Positions 54,201 through 64,000 of a DNA stretch of 64,000 nucleotides are shown piece after piece. Source of the DNA: Skeletonema tropicum (Eukaryota; Bacillariophyta; Thalassiosirophyceae; Thalassiosirales; Thalassiosiraceae); contig CM074134.1 of assembly GCA_037178625.1 (NCBI GenBank), positions 1,736,001 to 1,800,000 on the forward strand, given 5' to 3'. The stretch's first letter is position 1; each line of letters opens with the position of its first letter. A model generated the notes under the pieces. It ran no database searches and was not told where the DNA came from. It was given only the letters and a program-made list of their open reading frames with translations. A program made the position numbers and the translations under genes.

Positions 54201-57177
54201 TGCCTGGCATTTAATTGTTGCTTCCTTGAGACGGAGATATCTCATGCGCTGCACCTTTCCACGAATTTTTGCCTGAATTAAAGCGGCTGATTTGTAAAGA
54301 CTCGCGACACGGAGTGTTTCGATACGATCGAACGCCTCACGACGCAGAAACATTTTTGTTCGACCAAGCTGCAACCCAGCAACAGCACAGCGTGTCCCAA
54401 AATCAAGATCATCAAACTCTTCCTCGGTATCAGGAATGTCTATGTTACTTTGTGCATTCAATCTCTTCCTTCGTTTCGGCGACTTCGGAGGTGCCCGTTG
54501 TCTTTCACTATAGGATTGCTTCTGCTCAGCTGCTGCCAATAATTCTCGGGCTTTCATTTTCTTCTGATCAGCTTCCCACACAAGTTTTGTAACAAATCTT
54601 GCCAGTGTGCGGATGTCTTTGTTTCGCTTGGTGCCATCCTGGCCCAAATCACCGAGCATATAATACCGATTCATAAAAACCCCATGAGTGTAACGAATAG
54701 GATATCCTGCACGACTGACCCTAACTGCCTCCAGCACTCCTGAGTAACGAAGTTGCTCAACAATGTTCTTTGGATCAAACTCATCAGGAAGAAGATCATC
54801 ATTTGGCTTCAAGCAACGAATATAATGTGGAGCAGTAGCATCTATACGGCTGCGAAGATCTCTCAAGCTTTCCATGAACTTTGCTCCAACAGATTTCTGT
54901 GCAACGGTACCGCGCCCTCCAGCACCTTCAGCTCGCACAAATCTTTGCAACTTCGTGACATAGTCAAAGGTTGACGACTGAATTAATTCCACAGATGCAG
55001 CAGGCAATTGATCCTTATTCTTCTCAACCCATTCTTCAGTAGAGTATTCCACGTATCCTGCATAGTGCTCAATGCTAAACTTGGCGTAAGGAGTCTGCTG
55101 TGGGGTCGCCACAAAACGATCATGACCTCCACAGCGATGGTACAACTGATTGATAAACTTATCATCTGATCCCCATTCCACAATGCATTGCTCGTCCAGT
55201 ATAGACATGATACCAACACGTTTCATCTCAACCAAGTCCAGAACATCTTGATTATCTGGGAACGAGATGAACTTCCACAATATACCCTCACGTTCATATT
55301 CTTGTTGCTCAAGCTTAAAGACGTGTTTGTTAAAGTGCTGCTGTAAAGTCTCATTCGTGTAGTTGATACACATCTGCTCGTATGAGTTACTTTCAAAAGT
55401 TTCAAAACCAAAAATATCCAACACACCGATGCAGGCGGAGACAGTCTTCTCTCCGCGTTTCTTCACTTCCTTTTCATTGTGAATACTCTTATTGATCATC
55501 TCCACAATAAAATCAAAGTTGGCACCATAAACAGCCTTGATGAGTGCTTCGGATGCCTTATAGGCTTGATTGGCATTCAACTGTTTGGTAAGATTACCCT
55601 CCCGAAGGAATAACACTCGACTGGTTAACGCCGCAGCAAGATTTTCAAAGGAGACACCCAAAAGAGATGATACAGCGCGAGAAGCTCCGTTATCATCAAG
55701 TCTACACGCCTCTCCACCATTAGTCTCAGTGAAAGTCATATTTCCAGCGTAGAGAATTGTCACGATGAGTCGCATAATGTCGTTGACCATGCTGCTTGGA
55801 AATCCCATGGTGGCCTAAACAGTAGAGAACGAAAAGATGATAGAAGGCAATCTTGTGTCAGGGTGCATTTTATACTCCTCTTTCATGATACCGAACATCA
55901 CAGCCAATGCAGACTCACCATGGCATCAATCATTTCTCTATGCATGTCCGAATCACTAACCATATCCCTCCTATCAAAAGTTTCACTCTGTTTCACCAAC
56001 GCAAAGTCCTCCAACTGCATATCTCCCAAATAAAATTCATTCCTCTCTTCCTCCGAAGCACTTTCCAAGAATTGATAAAATATATGAAAGTTGCGCTCCC
56101 CTACATTCTGATGGATGAGACGAACCTTCTCGAGAAGATAGGTATCAATGGAGGCACCAGTCAATCGACCAGTCTGTGAGAAGTTAATATTAATGTACTT
56201 CCCGAATCTGCTGGAGTTGTCATTACGGATGGTCCGTGCATTTCCGAAAGCCTCTAGAATTGGATTGGACTGAAGTACTTGCTTCTCAACCTTGTGATCT
56301 GTTGCTGTATCTTTCCCATCATGTGCCTCCGCTGCAATGTTTGACAGCATGGCAAAGTAATTCAATACAATTTTTGTAGTCACCGTTTTCCCAGCTCCAG
56401 ACTCTCCCTGAGACCAATATGGATTGGTCAGTAGGTGTTTCCATATCATCAGCTTTGTCCTTGATTTGATTGCTTCGGTTACGTTGAATGTTCTTGCGAC
56501 GTGCGGCACCACCTGACAGGGACATTTCGATCCCACGCATCATGGCACGGTAGGCATCATCTGCAGTTTGATATGCATGAGGGGGCAACCTCGTACCGTC
56601 ATCGGACATCCTTCTTCTTTGATGCTCCAGGTCTGGAATTTCCACGCTCTCCCTCAAGACGATATCTTTGCATCACCTCATCCGTATACAATGGCATCGA
56701 TTTAAAGGGATTAATTGCAATCAAAATTGGCCCTGTGGACGTGTAGATAATATCCGCATCATAACGTAAGCGCAACGCGTGCAATATAGCCGGTTCATGC
56801 AGGTGCGTCAACCCAATCAAGTCGTCTACTCCCCCCACGACACGATGTGTGGCTTCATAATCTCGAGTTTTGATATCTTCCAATTCATCACGTTCGGCAC
56901 TCTCAATGTCAATAGTTAGCGTGACTTCAAATGGTTCCACGTCGGCATAGTAGCCATCTCCCCCGCTGATGGAGGTGGATCGATGTAGATCCGCATCAAT
57001 GTATGGAGAGCTGCCTGTTGGGGCTGCTTCGGTATCATCTCCAGGATCATCTCGTAGTGTAATTTTAATGACAGTAATGCCTTTAATAACAATTTCCTCA
57101 CGATCATGGATTACTGCGGGAACCCATCCCCATCGGGAGGCTTGGGAGCGGAGCCATACTGGCTGTCCTCTCTCCAT
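51273..57177 (-). CDS. Unconventional myosin with IQ motifs, ankyrin repeats and C-terminal pseudokinase
   Basis: From the ATG at 57177: an SH3-like N-terminus, motor start [45 protein letters not shown]-loop GESGAGKT (~56390-56412), switch [12 protein letters not shown], switch [25 protein letters not shown], and actin-binding/converter sequence to ~54400. An intron at 55918-55815 (104 nt) joins EMIDAM to ATMGFPSS. Two +1 shifts, near 56655 and 56408, must be ignored to read through. IQ-type helices follow ([41 protein letters not shown]), then ~7 ankyrin-like repeats ([18 protein letters not shown]..). Next comes a kinase-like fold with HGDFGAHN for HRDxxxxN and VLG where DFG is expected. 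A Pro-rich tail ends [14 protein letters not shown]. Actin-based motor; the tail probably binds cargo or scaffolds signalling. Confidence 0.9.
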
Positions 57178-57902
57178 GGTTGTTTGGTTGTTGTGTTACT
57201 AGCTGCCGCTATGGACCAAACCAATGCACAAGGAGTAATGCATGTCCATGCCATGTCATGGGTGCAACTTCGCACGATCTCTCTATTTTGATTTTGATCC
57301 CATATTTTTGATTCGACTCGGTCGATTTGAACTTGCTCAAATTGGTCGTGTTCCGGATTGATTCCCGAGATTCAGAATCTTAGTCCTCGAAAAGACTCCC
57401 AGTTAGGTTTGGGAGGAATCCCGGTGTCGCTGACGCGGCTGGATTTTCCTACTCTCCCGCTCTGCCTCGGGCACCAACCCGCCGTTCGTGTGCCACGGAC
57501 TAAACACAGGGTTATCATTAAACACAAGGTTTACTGCAAAATCTAACAAAATTATTACTTAAGTTGTAAATCTGTTTAGTCAACATACTTTGTTTATTAG
57601 GCTTCCGTTCACACAAATGTCGGGTTGGTGCCCGTGCGCAATGTGTGGCCACGCAAGCGAGAGACGGGAGATGGTCAGGAAGTTGAAGAAAAAGATATGG
57701 ATCAAAGTACAGACGGTTTAATCCTGCGTAGGAACTCCATATAGTTTGGACTTAATGGATACCTTTCCACTGACGCACTAACGGGGCAAATTTTTCAAAG
57801 ACACCCACATTCTTCGAGTTCAACAACGACCCTCTCTAAAGCGTTCTTCACTTTTCAACGACAACCACAGAGTAAAAGTCGATATCCGGCAAGGGAATCA
57901 CC
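57178..57902. other. Divergent promoter region of myosin and bZIP genes
   Basis: About 725 bases between the two starts. Apart from the inverted-repeat candidate at 57469-57633 I see nothing recognisable. Confidence 0.5.
57469..57633. mobile_element. Short inverted-repeat (MITE-like) candidate
   Basis: GGGCACCAACCCGCCGTTCG at the left and its imperfect inverse CACAAATGTCGGGTTGGTGCCC at the right enclose 165 bp. The outermost 13 bases pair perfectly, with GTGTG/CACAC further in. No target duplication is evident. Confidence 0.4.
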
Positions 57903-59246
57903 ATGATAATTGCAGCAGCTACAGACGTACTAATGGCACCTACCATCGCATCCGCCTCAACAGACGAGTCTGCCAGAAAGAGGCGCCGTGTCTCGGATGA
58001 TGTGATCATTCCTGATGAGGTCACCTCCGAAAACAAAAAAGATGCACCTGTTGTGCCTGCCGCTGCACCCATTGTCACTGTGCGCCGAACCAAGGGAGCC
58101 AAACGTCCTCAAATGAAGTATGACCCTAGCATTCCCATGACCAAGGAGGAGACTAGTGTCTGGCGCCGTGAGCAGCGACGTAAACGTAACCGTGAATCTG
58201 CCGCTGCATGCCGTAGGCGTCAACGCGATCGCATCTCCGAGCTTGAAGTTGAGGTCAGCGAGTGGAGAGCTAAGTTCGACGAGGCTCTCAACAAGCTGAA
58301 GGATCTTGAAGGCGAGGAGGCTGTTGCCCACTTCGAAGCCCTCCGCAACCTCGCACCTCCTGCACGTTGCGGCACTCCTGAAAATGAGCTTGCCCCTCCC
58401 GAAAATACCACATCGATGAGCATTCCCGACATGGATTGCTCTCATATCATCACACCCAATTGTCCCAAATTCGTTCCTCTTATCACATCCACCGAGGAAG
58501 ACGACCTCCGATTCCCCGATCTTGAAGTGTCAGCTGACGTTACTGCCACCAAGGTTGACGCACCACTGGATTCTTTGGATTCAAGAGTTGAGAAGCAACA
58601 GTACTTAAAAGAGATGATCACTCGACCAGCAAAGTCAAGATTTCTCTCCGCAAGACGAAGGATAGAGAGTGTTTGTGTTGGATATCTGCCTTCACAATGA
58701 GATCACGAGACCTGCTGTGTCTTTTCCCCTTTTTTGAGCACGCTCCCCTCTCCATGTGGGGGGCACCCGTAGCACGAGTACACTTTATGTGTCTTGTCTT
58801 CATTAATAGGTATGAGCACTTTGATGCTGTAACCTTCACCCCCTTTTGCTCAATGGGTTTAACCGGCTACTCTTCCTTTCATAGTGTTGGGTAGCATACA
58901 CCATAACAGCGCTCCTTTCCTGAGTTTTGTACCTTCCGGAATAGAGTCCATGATTGTATCATGCGCACTCAGCCATTAAGATCACATTCCCGCAGTGAAG
59001 ATCACTGGTACTGTATCTGCCACTCCTCTTGATAACATTGAATCCGTATGCGATGACCTTCTTCAGGTAGTTCCAGAGAGCTGTCTTTCTTTGACGGAGT
59101 TGAAGACTATGCCCTTCCCCGAGACTATCCCTTCTCTTGTGGCTGAATCATCAAGTAAAGACTCTGCACCCGTGTCAACGGATGGCGAGAGTGATGAAGA
59201 TAGCGACCTCGGAGAATTTCTTGCTGACGCTGTGCAGTGGCTCTAA
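57903..59246 (+). CDS. bZIP transcription factor
   Basis: The ATG at 57903 starts a protein with a basic-leucine zipper at ~residues 95-145: WRREQRRKRNRESAAACRRRQRDRISELEVEVSEWRAKFDEALNKL. It contains the N-x7-R core (NRESAAACRRR) for DNA contact and heptads after it. The first open frame ends at 58700. A second open stretch, 58996-59246, preceded by CCCGCAG, encodes NIESVCDDLLQVVPESC..DLGEFLADAVQWL, which looks like the natural acidic C-terminus. An intron of ~300 nt from near 58670 (donor within GAG A|GTGTTT) would join them in frame, longer than other introns here. The end of exon 1 (APLDSLDSRVE) resembles the start of the last exon (TPLDNIESVCD), which may point to exon duplication. Confidence 0.85.
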
Positions 59247-60942
59247 GCCAGTTGCGCGATGCATACGGGGTTCGAAATAATGTACAGAACGATGGGGACT
59301 TTATTGATTATTGACTAAAAAGATTATAACTAACTTAAATATGCTATTAACCTGTGGTATATAACAGTTTTGTTTTCACCTTCAGTTTATATTGTAGTAA
59401 GGTGTTGCGTATCTTTGTAATGTAACAGTTGCCTCAGACTAATTGTCTTGGTTGTCTACTTCTTTTGTTGCGCTCTGGACTCAAACAACTAACTCTTCAC
59501 GAATTTGCACATGCCCATGTAGGACAAGTTGTTTTGAAACGTTTTGAACAGCACTGCTATGCATGCAAAGGCCTAACATCACCTAGTTGATTGTAAAATA
59601 ATAATAGCCTCAACAATTGAAGAATGTCATCAATTAAATATAACACATTCACATCATGCGTCAAAACCAGTTTGTATTCAGCTGCTTCCTCCATACTTAT
59701 TTCTTTCAGGTGAAGTATTTATTGCTTCGTCATCCCAATTCGTATTCATGATAGTGCAAGTAGGAGTATTGCCTATTCAAACAGTTCTTGACACTTTTAC
59801 ACTTGCTTTACGTTCGACATTCTGCTTTGAAACTTGTTGGACGTCTGGTGACAGTCTTTAAATTGAATGTGTTGCTTTACCGCGATGTATGCAGAGGATG
59901 GCAGCAAAGAAAGCACAGCCAAGAAGATTGTACGTATAGAAAGTCATTGAAAGGAATGAAATCCTCTTTCATAAAAAGTTGTTGCATCTTTTTTGATTGA
60001 TCGATGCCAAGCTCCAGCTTCTCAGCCCGATGTTCTCTCCTGGGAGCAACAATTATTGAAGTCAGCATTACTGTTCTCAACGATAAGTCATCAGAATTTC
60101 TTCACTCATTCATTCACTGGCTACTACGCATGCAAATCGACGAATTCTGCAGTTAGTCACCTGTCATGTGAACATCTTTCTTCCAACAAGTTCCTTTGGC
60201 CGGTGTTGTTGTTGCTCAGTTCTTGACAAATTAGTTTGTGGTTTGGGTCTTGATTGATAGAAGTTCACATTTCCTGAAGTCTCAGTTTGTTGTTTTGATT
60301 GATAGAGACATTTCACATTTCTTGAAGCCCTTATCAGAGACAGTTGGCATGTTCGTAACATTAGCAAGTTTGAAATTCTTTCTCCTGTAACACTCCCCTA
60401 AAAAAGTCATATCAAAACACTACGGTTACTGCAGTTGACAGGTACGTATCATCTATCAGAGACTACAATTGCAGTTTCCGAATACCAGACACCAGCAGCT
60501 GCTACACTACGATGCAACGCGTACTAAACATCGACTCGCTGGATGTAAACAAAACGAGAGTAGAAGAAAGCCTTGAAAAAGATTGACGATTTCATAGACT
60601 TTTGTCGCCTCATATTTGCCGCCTGCCATGAGCACATCATAAGCACTTATCCTCCTCGGTTAGAAGAAGATGACTTGCAGTCATGACCAAGCCATGCATC
60701 GCAAGTTATGACGCATCAGCGCTGATCTCTTGAGGTCACATTCGAGAACTGGAACTTACCACCACCAACAGTAACCGACCCTGAGGAGTCATTTCATCTG
60801 GGTCGGCTTTTTGAGGCTGGAGAATCCATCAAGAGCCAATAGGAGCATTATTCTCATTGCGGTATCTTTCTCTGGAGAGAACACAGCACTTACCCCACGG
60901 CACACACATCATATGCACCTTTCAAATCTTCCGAGTTCCACA
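59247..60942. other. Intergenic region
   Basis: About 1.7 kb, AT-rich, no supported gene or RNA. An imperfect ~60-bp tandem duplication occurs at ~60240-60340 (TTGATTGATAGA..TTCACATTTC.TGAAG twice). Confidence 0.5.
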
Positions 60943-61058
60943 ATGAGCCAGATGCCTGCCGCTCCTCCGACCATTGCCACCGCATGCCCGGCCTCCAACT
61001 GTGGTACCTACTTATGCTGCCAGCTGCCGCCGGTGTCAGTGACGCCTTTGCGGGCTAA
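60943..61058 (+). CDS. Possible small Cys-containing protein (frame uncertain)
   Basis: The ATG at 60943 encodes MSQMPAAPPTIATACPASNCGTY; then the best Cys pattern moves through other frames (AASCR, GVSDAFAG) to TAA at 61058. The CPASNCGT start is reminiscent of short Cys-rich or metallothionein-like proteins, but the reading needs two frame changes. Offered only as a candidate. Confidence 0.2.
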
Positions 61059-61261
61059 GTTTTTGATCGTCGAGTCGAGTTCGCCGGTTCGCCGGCGCAC
61101 ACATATTACGAGCCTCTTTTAAAAAACGTAGTCACCTACGTCATTCGCAAGATGACCACCCAACACGCCCAAACAAGCTTATCGACGACCAAGCCATGAC
61201 ATGAATCTTGTTCTTCCGCAGTAGGTACAATCTCACCACTGTCAACCAATATATATCAATC

Positions 61262-62053
61262 ATGAAGTTCTCTGCCCTCGTCGCCGCTGCTGCCATCTCC
61301 ACCGCCGCTGCATTTGCTCCCTCAGCATCTCAGTCACGCGCCTCCACCTCCTTGAATGTTTGGGGAGACAAGGACTACCTCATCGCTCCTTCCATCCTCT
61401 CTGCCAACTTCGCCAAGCTCGGAGAAGAGGTTGACAACATGCTCGAGGCCGGTGCCGATGTTGTTCACTTCGATGTTATGGATAACCACTACGTACCCAA
61501 CTTGACCATTGGACCCATGGTATGCAAGGCCCTTCGTGATCACGGAGTTACCGCCCCCATCGATGTTCACTTAATGGTTTCCCCCGTCGATGCCGCCATT
61601 GGTGACTTTGTTGATGCCGGTGCTTCGTACATCACCTTCCACCCCGAGGCCACCAACCACATTGACCGTTCTCTCCAATTGATCAAGAACGGAGGATGCA
61701 AGGCTGGACTTGTCTTCAACCCCGCCACCTCTTTGGATTACTGTGAATTTGTCAAGGATAAGCTTGATATCATCCTTTTGATGAGTGTTAACCCTGGATT
61801 CGGAGGACAGGCTTTCATCCCTGCTACATTAGAGAAGGCGCGTGAGGCCCGTAAGTTCATTGATGACAATGGCTTGGACTGCCGTCTTGAGATCGATGGA
61901 GGTGTCAAGGTTGATAACATTAAGGAGGTTGCTGAGGCCGGTGTTGATATGATGGTTGCAGGATCAGCTATTCTTAAGGAGCCAAGAACTATGGAATCAT
62001 ACAAGGAGACCATTGATGCTATGCGTGCGGAGCTTGCCCAAGTTGGCAATTAA
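61262..62053 (+). CDS. RPE: Ribulose-phosphate 3-epimerase, plastid
   Basis: Interconverts ribulose 5-phosphate and xylulose 5-phosphate in the Calvin cycle and pentose phosphate pathway. The ATG at 61262 begins a signal peptide ([17 protein letters not shown]) and the plastid cue FAPSAS. The mature TIM barrel is complete: [37 protein letters not shown] (metal His/Asp), [54 protein letters not shown] and MMVAGSAIL. 263 residues, the normal size plus presequence. Synonymous choice is strongly C-ending (CTC, GCC, ATC), unlike its neighbours, suggesting high expression. An upstream in-frame reading begins without ATG and is not used. Confidence 0.97.
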   Translation: MKFSALVAAAAISTAAAFAPSASQSRASTSLNVWGDKDYLIAPSILSANFAKLGEEVDNMLEAGADVVHFDVMDNHYVPNLTIGPMVCKALRDHGVTAPIDVHLMVSPVDAAIGDFVDAGASYITFHPEATNHIDRSLQLIKNGGCKAGLVFNPATSLDYCEFVKDKLDIILLMSVNPGFGGQAFIPATLEKAREARKFIDDNGLDCRLEIDGGVKVDNIKEVAEAGVDMMVAGSAILKEPRTMESYKETIDAMRAELAQVGN

Positions 62054-62560
62054 ATGTGTTGATTTCTCTCTCTGTGTTAAAAGTGGGTGACCAAGAAGCT
62101 GGCACTCGCTGAGCCGAGTCTTCTCACGATGAATATAACATTATTTAGAACTTTAGACATTGTAACAGAAGTCTCATTTGGGCAATGGTGTCACATCGAA
62201 TAATCTTCATTTGTGTGAACATCCAATACACAAGTAGAAGTGGTCGGTGCGAAGCTGTGAAGAAGAAGGCCAGAGGAAGCGAAGACAACTACAGGCAAAT
62301 AGCGTAACGAAGGGACTTTGTATGAAAACAGATTAGAAATTAAACGAAGCATCCACCCAGGCGAATAGCTGAATCATATCATTTTTGTTGATTTACAGTA
62401 TGTGGCCTTCCACCCTCTTAAACAATCCCAAGCACACCTCAATGTTTGAAGCCATGGTCTCCTCACAAAAGTTGTTACGTAATCATCCATCTGCCTCTCC
62501 CCCAAAACAAAAAAAATGGTTGTATTTTTTCATTCTTTGTCTCTCCCCTCGCGTATATAT
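62054..62560. other. Intergenic region
   Basis: About 500 bases of 3' flanking sequence between convergent RPE and Sec61-beta genes. Nothing further recognised. Confidence 0.5.
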
Positions 62561-62755
62561 TTACATTCGGAATTTCCCCCAAATGTGAAGCAACACAACT
62601 ACACCAACAAAGGAAAGGGATGCTACCAAAACAGTAGTAGGTCCCACTTGCAATCCTGGACTGTCATCAGTGTAAAATTGAAGAATGTTTGAGGATCCTC
62701 CGGCACGTCCTCCTCCGCCTCCGGCTGCGGCTCTGCGTTGTGTTGCTCTTCCCGA
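62561..62755 (-). CDS. SEC61B: Sec61 beta subunit, last exon
   Basis: Translocon subunit at the ER membrane. The exon is preceded by an acceptor (AATATTCAG at 62756 on) and encodes [22 protein letters not shown], then the near-invariant [20 protein letters not shown] and the single tail anchor [19 protein letters not shown], ending RM-stop at 62561. This matches Sec61-beta over its conserved half, including [13 protein letters not shown] and LHIWGK. The first exon with the start codon is not clear: possible ATGs lie upstream at about 62893 and 63058, the latter opening a ~45-codon stretch ending at a GTAAAC donor. Confidence 0.9.
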   Translation of the reverse strand, partial: SGRATQRRAAAGGGGGRAGGSSNILQFYTDDSPGLQVGPTTVLVASLSFVGVVVLLHIWGKFRM

Positions 62756-63494
62756 CTGAATATTATTTAATATCGTAATACGTGTACGTGGAATGTGGAA
62801 AACAATGAAAGTGAGTTTGTGAGAAAAATAAGTGGCCAGTGCAAAGACTTGAAAATTGAAGCGAAGTATAACATCACCAATTCATCAAACGTCCATTCAG
62901 TTAGAATCTAGGGGCTGTTTACGTTCAAGAATGCTTTTGGAAGCTCGGCGCAACCACATCCACAAGTTGGATCTGAGTATCTTTTCAACATATGCGTTGC
63001 GCCAGTGGCATTGAGCTCCCCCGAAGCCTTCCTACCCATCTGCCATCCTACTAGCATCTGTTTAAAGCGGCCCGCAAGATCTCATGGGTACCAACGCACC
63101 ATATTTAATTATATTTATTCGACCTTTTATTAGCAGAGATAGTGAATGAAATAATGGACGGCGGAGGCTGCTTTGGTTTTGCAGGGTTTTGCGTTGGTGT
63201 AGGCAAAAGAGACCTGTTTTGGGGCCCCTCTCTACAGAGCACGCGGACAAGAAAGCGCGGGAACTGGGAAGAACAAAAGCACCACTGATGATTGTGCATG
63301 ATGTGTCCGATGAGCTGCCGATGAGCTTGATGTTGCTGCGAGCAGTGCGAGCACGGGAACCCTGTGAGTCAGTCAGCAATACAAAGTGAAGCAAGCAAGA
63401 GCAAGCAAGCCATCTACATAGATGTTCATCATCATATGCACATTGAATAGGCGACAACTCAAAAGCTAAACAACCATCATCAATCAAAACCAAG
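62756..63494. other. Region between Sec61-beta exon and SDR gene
   Basis: Holds the Sec61-beta intron and probably its first exon, plus the promoter of the SDR gene. The long minus-strand ORF at 63062-63730 lies antisense to the SDR start, and I regard it as a shadow. Confidence 0.5.
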
Positions 63495-64000
63495 ATGAAA
63501 TTTGTATCATCACTTGCTCTCCTTGCAGCCACTGCATCGTCGTTTTCGTTTCCCACTTCGACTTCTCCTTCGGCACGAACATCGTCTTCATTAAAAGCAG
63601 CAGAATGTAATGACGAAACTTCCATTGATCGACGCGACTTCTTCATCTCTTCGGCCGCCAAGGCAGTTTCCATCACTGCTCTTGTAGCCACCAACACTGG
63701 CGTAGCCAATGCTGCTGCAGCTCCATCCACTCCCTATTCTAGTCTCTACCAACCCGATGCACATTCTATGGACGGCAAGATTGTTGTCATAACTGGTGGC
63801 AATGCTGGGCTTGGCCTTGAGTCTACAAAGCGTTTGGCTAAGGCTGGTGCTACTGTAGTTTTCACAAGCAGAAACGAAGGCAAAGGGAGCAAGGCCCTAT
63901 CTGAAATCAATCAATATCTGAAAGAAAACAATACTGATGAATCATTTGTAGGAAAAGCTATGGTTGTGTCTCTTGATCTTTGTGATCTTGACAATGTAAA
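63495..64000 (+). CDS. Plastid short-chain dehydrogenase/reductase, 5' part (runs off the window)
   Basis: The ATG at 63495 opens a frame that stays open to the window end. MKFVSSLALLAATASSFSFP is a signal peptide with an ASAFAP-like cue. After a transit region comes DRRDFFISSAAKAVSITALVATN..GVANAAA, a twin-arginine-like second signal with an AxA-type cleavage site. The SDR domain then begins: MDGKIVVITGGNAGLGLESTKRLAKAGATVVFTSRN (cofactor loop TGGNAGLG, Arg for NADP) and VVSLDLCDLDNV. It is similar in kind to protochlorophyllide-reductase-like SDRs. If the second signal works, the enzyme would be in the thylakoid lumen, which is unusual for an NADPH enzyme. Confidence 0.85.
   Translation, partial: MKFVSSLALLAATASSFSFPTSTSPSARTSSSLKAAECNDETSIDRRDFFISSAAKAVSITALVATNTGVANAAAAPSTPYSSLYQPDAHSMDGKIVVITGGNAGLGLESTKRLAKAGATVVFTSRNEGKGSKALSEINQYLKENNTDESFVGKAMVVSLDLCDLDNV

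Noticed and set aside
63062..63730. 222-codon minus-strand ORF
   Set aside because: It lies antisense to the signal-peptide region of the SDR gene and is rich in Ala/Ser codons mirrored from it.

Overview
The window is nuclear DNA from a photosynthetic stramenopile, most likely a centric diatom of the Thalassiosira/Cyclotella type (inferred from gene content; no search was possible). Evidence: spliced genes with short GT-AG introns (79-126 nt); plastid precursors with a signal peptide followed by an ASAFAP-type motif (cyclophilin, ribulose-phosphate epimerase, fused dehydroquinate dehydratase/shikimate dehydrogenase); a Copia element with diatom CoDi-like architecture; a UGA-containing selenoprotein K; and a DZIP1-like ciliary protein, which fits centric diatoms with flagellate gametes.

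Layout. 0-6.7 kb: Gfo/Idh/MocA oxidoreductase, NYN-type nuclease, shikimate-pathway fusion and a small unknown gene. 7.3-9.5 kb: a tandem satellite with ~184-bp units, followed by a decayed SDR pseudogene. 10.1-11.2 kb: a CIA30 (complex I assembly) gene. 11.2-14.4 kb: repeat-rich DNA with two inverted-repeat elements, a stray inverted satellite monomer and a 22-G run. 14.6-17.4 kb: a large unknown protein. 17.5-23.2 kb: a complete Ty1/Copia retrotransposon with identical LTRs and a 5-bp target duplication. 23.3-24.6 kb: a membrane SDR, intact relative of the pseudogene. 24.9-28.1 kb: two abutting TTAA-flanked elements whose internal hairpins differ in sequence but both pair perfectly. 28.3-33.4 kb: a lumenal cyclophilin-like protein, an ArsC/LMW-phosphatase-like protein, a METTL21-type methyltransferase and an ankyrin protein. 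34.8-41 kb: selenoprotein K with SECIS, a G-patch protein, a DZIP1-like/ubiquitin-like protein and a hybrid histidine kinase lacking the phospho-histidine. 41-43.1 kb: an inverted copy of a ~485-bp element and a 356-bp foldback element. 43.4-57.2 kb: plastid cyclophilin, HAD phosphatase, ShKT-prolyl 4-hydroxylase, Tah18/NDOR1 diflavin reductase, and a myosin with ankyrin repeats and a C-terminal pseudokinase. 57.9-64 kb: bZIP factor, ribulose-phosphate epimerase, Sec61-beta and the start of a plastid SDR.

The genes form no operon-like pathway. Several neighbours are divergent pairs with 200-300 bp between starts. Many conserved genes are interrupted by apparent single-base insertions (about 14 of +1 type against one -1). 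Such a bias looks more like residual insertion errors of an incompletely polished long-read assembly than biology, but it should be checked. The signals most worth follow-up are the covarying hairpins in the TTAA elements, the satellite and its relationship to a nearby element, the selenoprotein K/SECIS pair, the foldback insertion, and the myosin-pseudokinase fusion.
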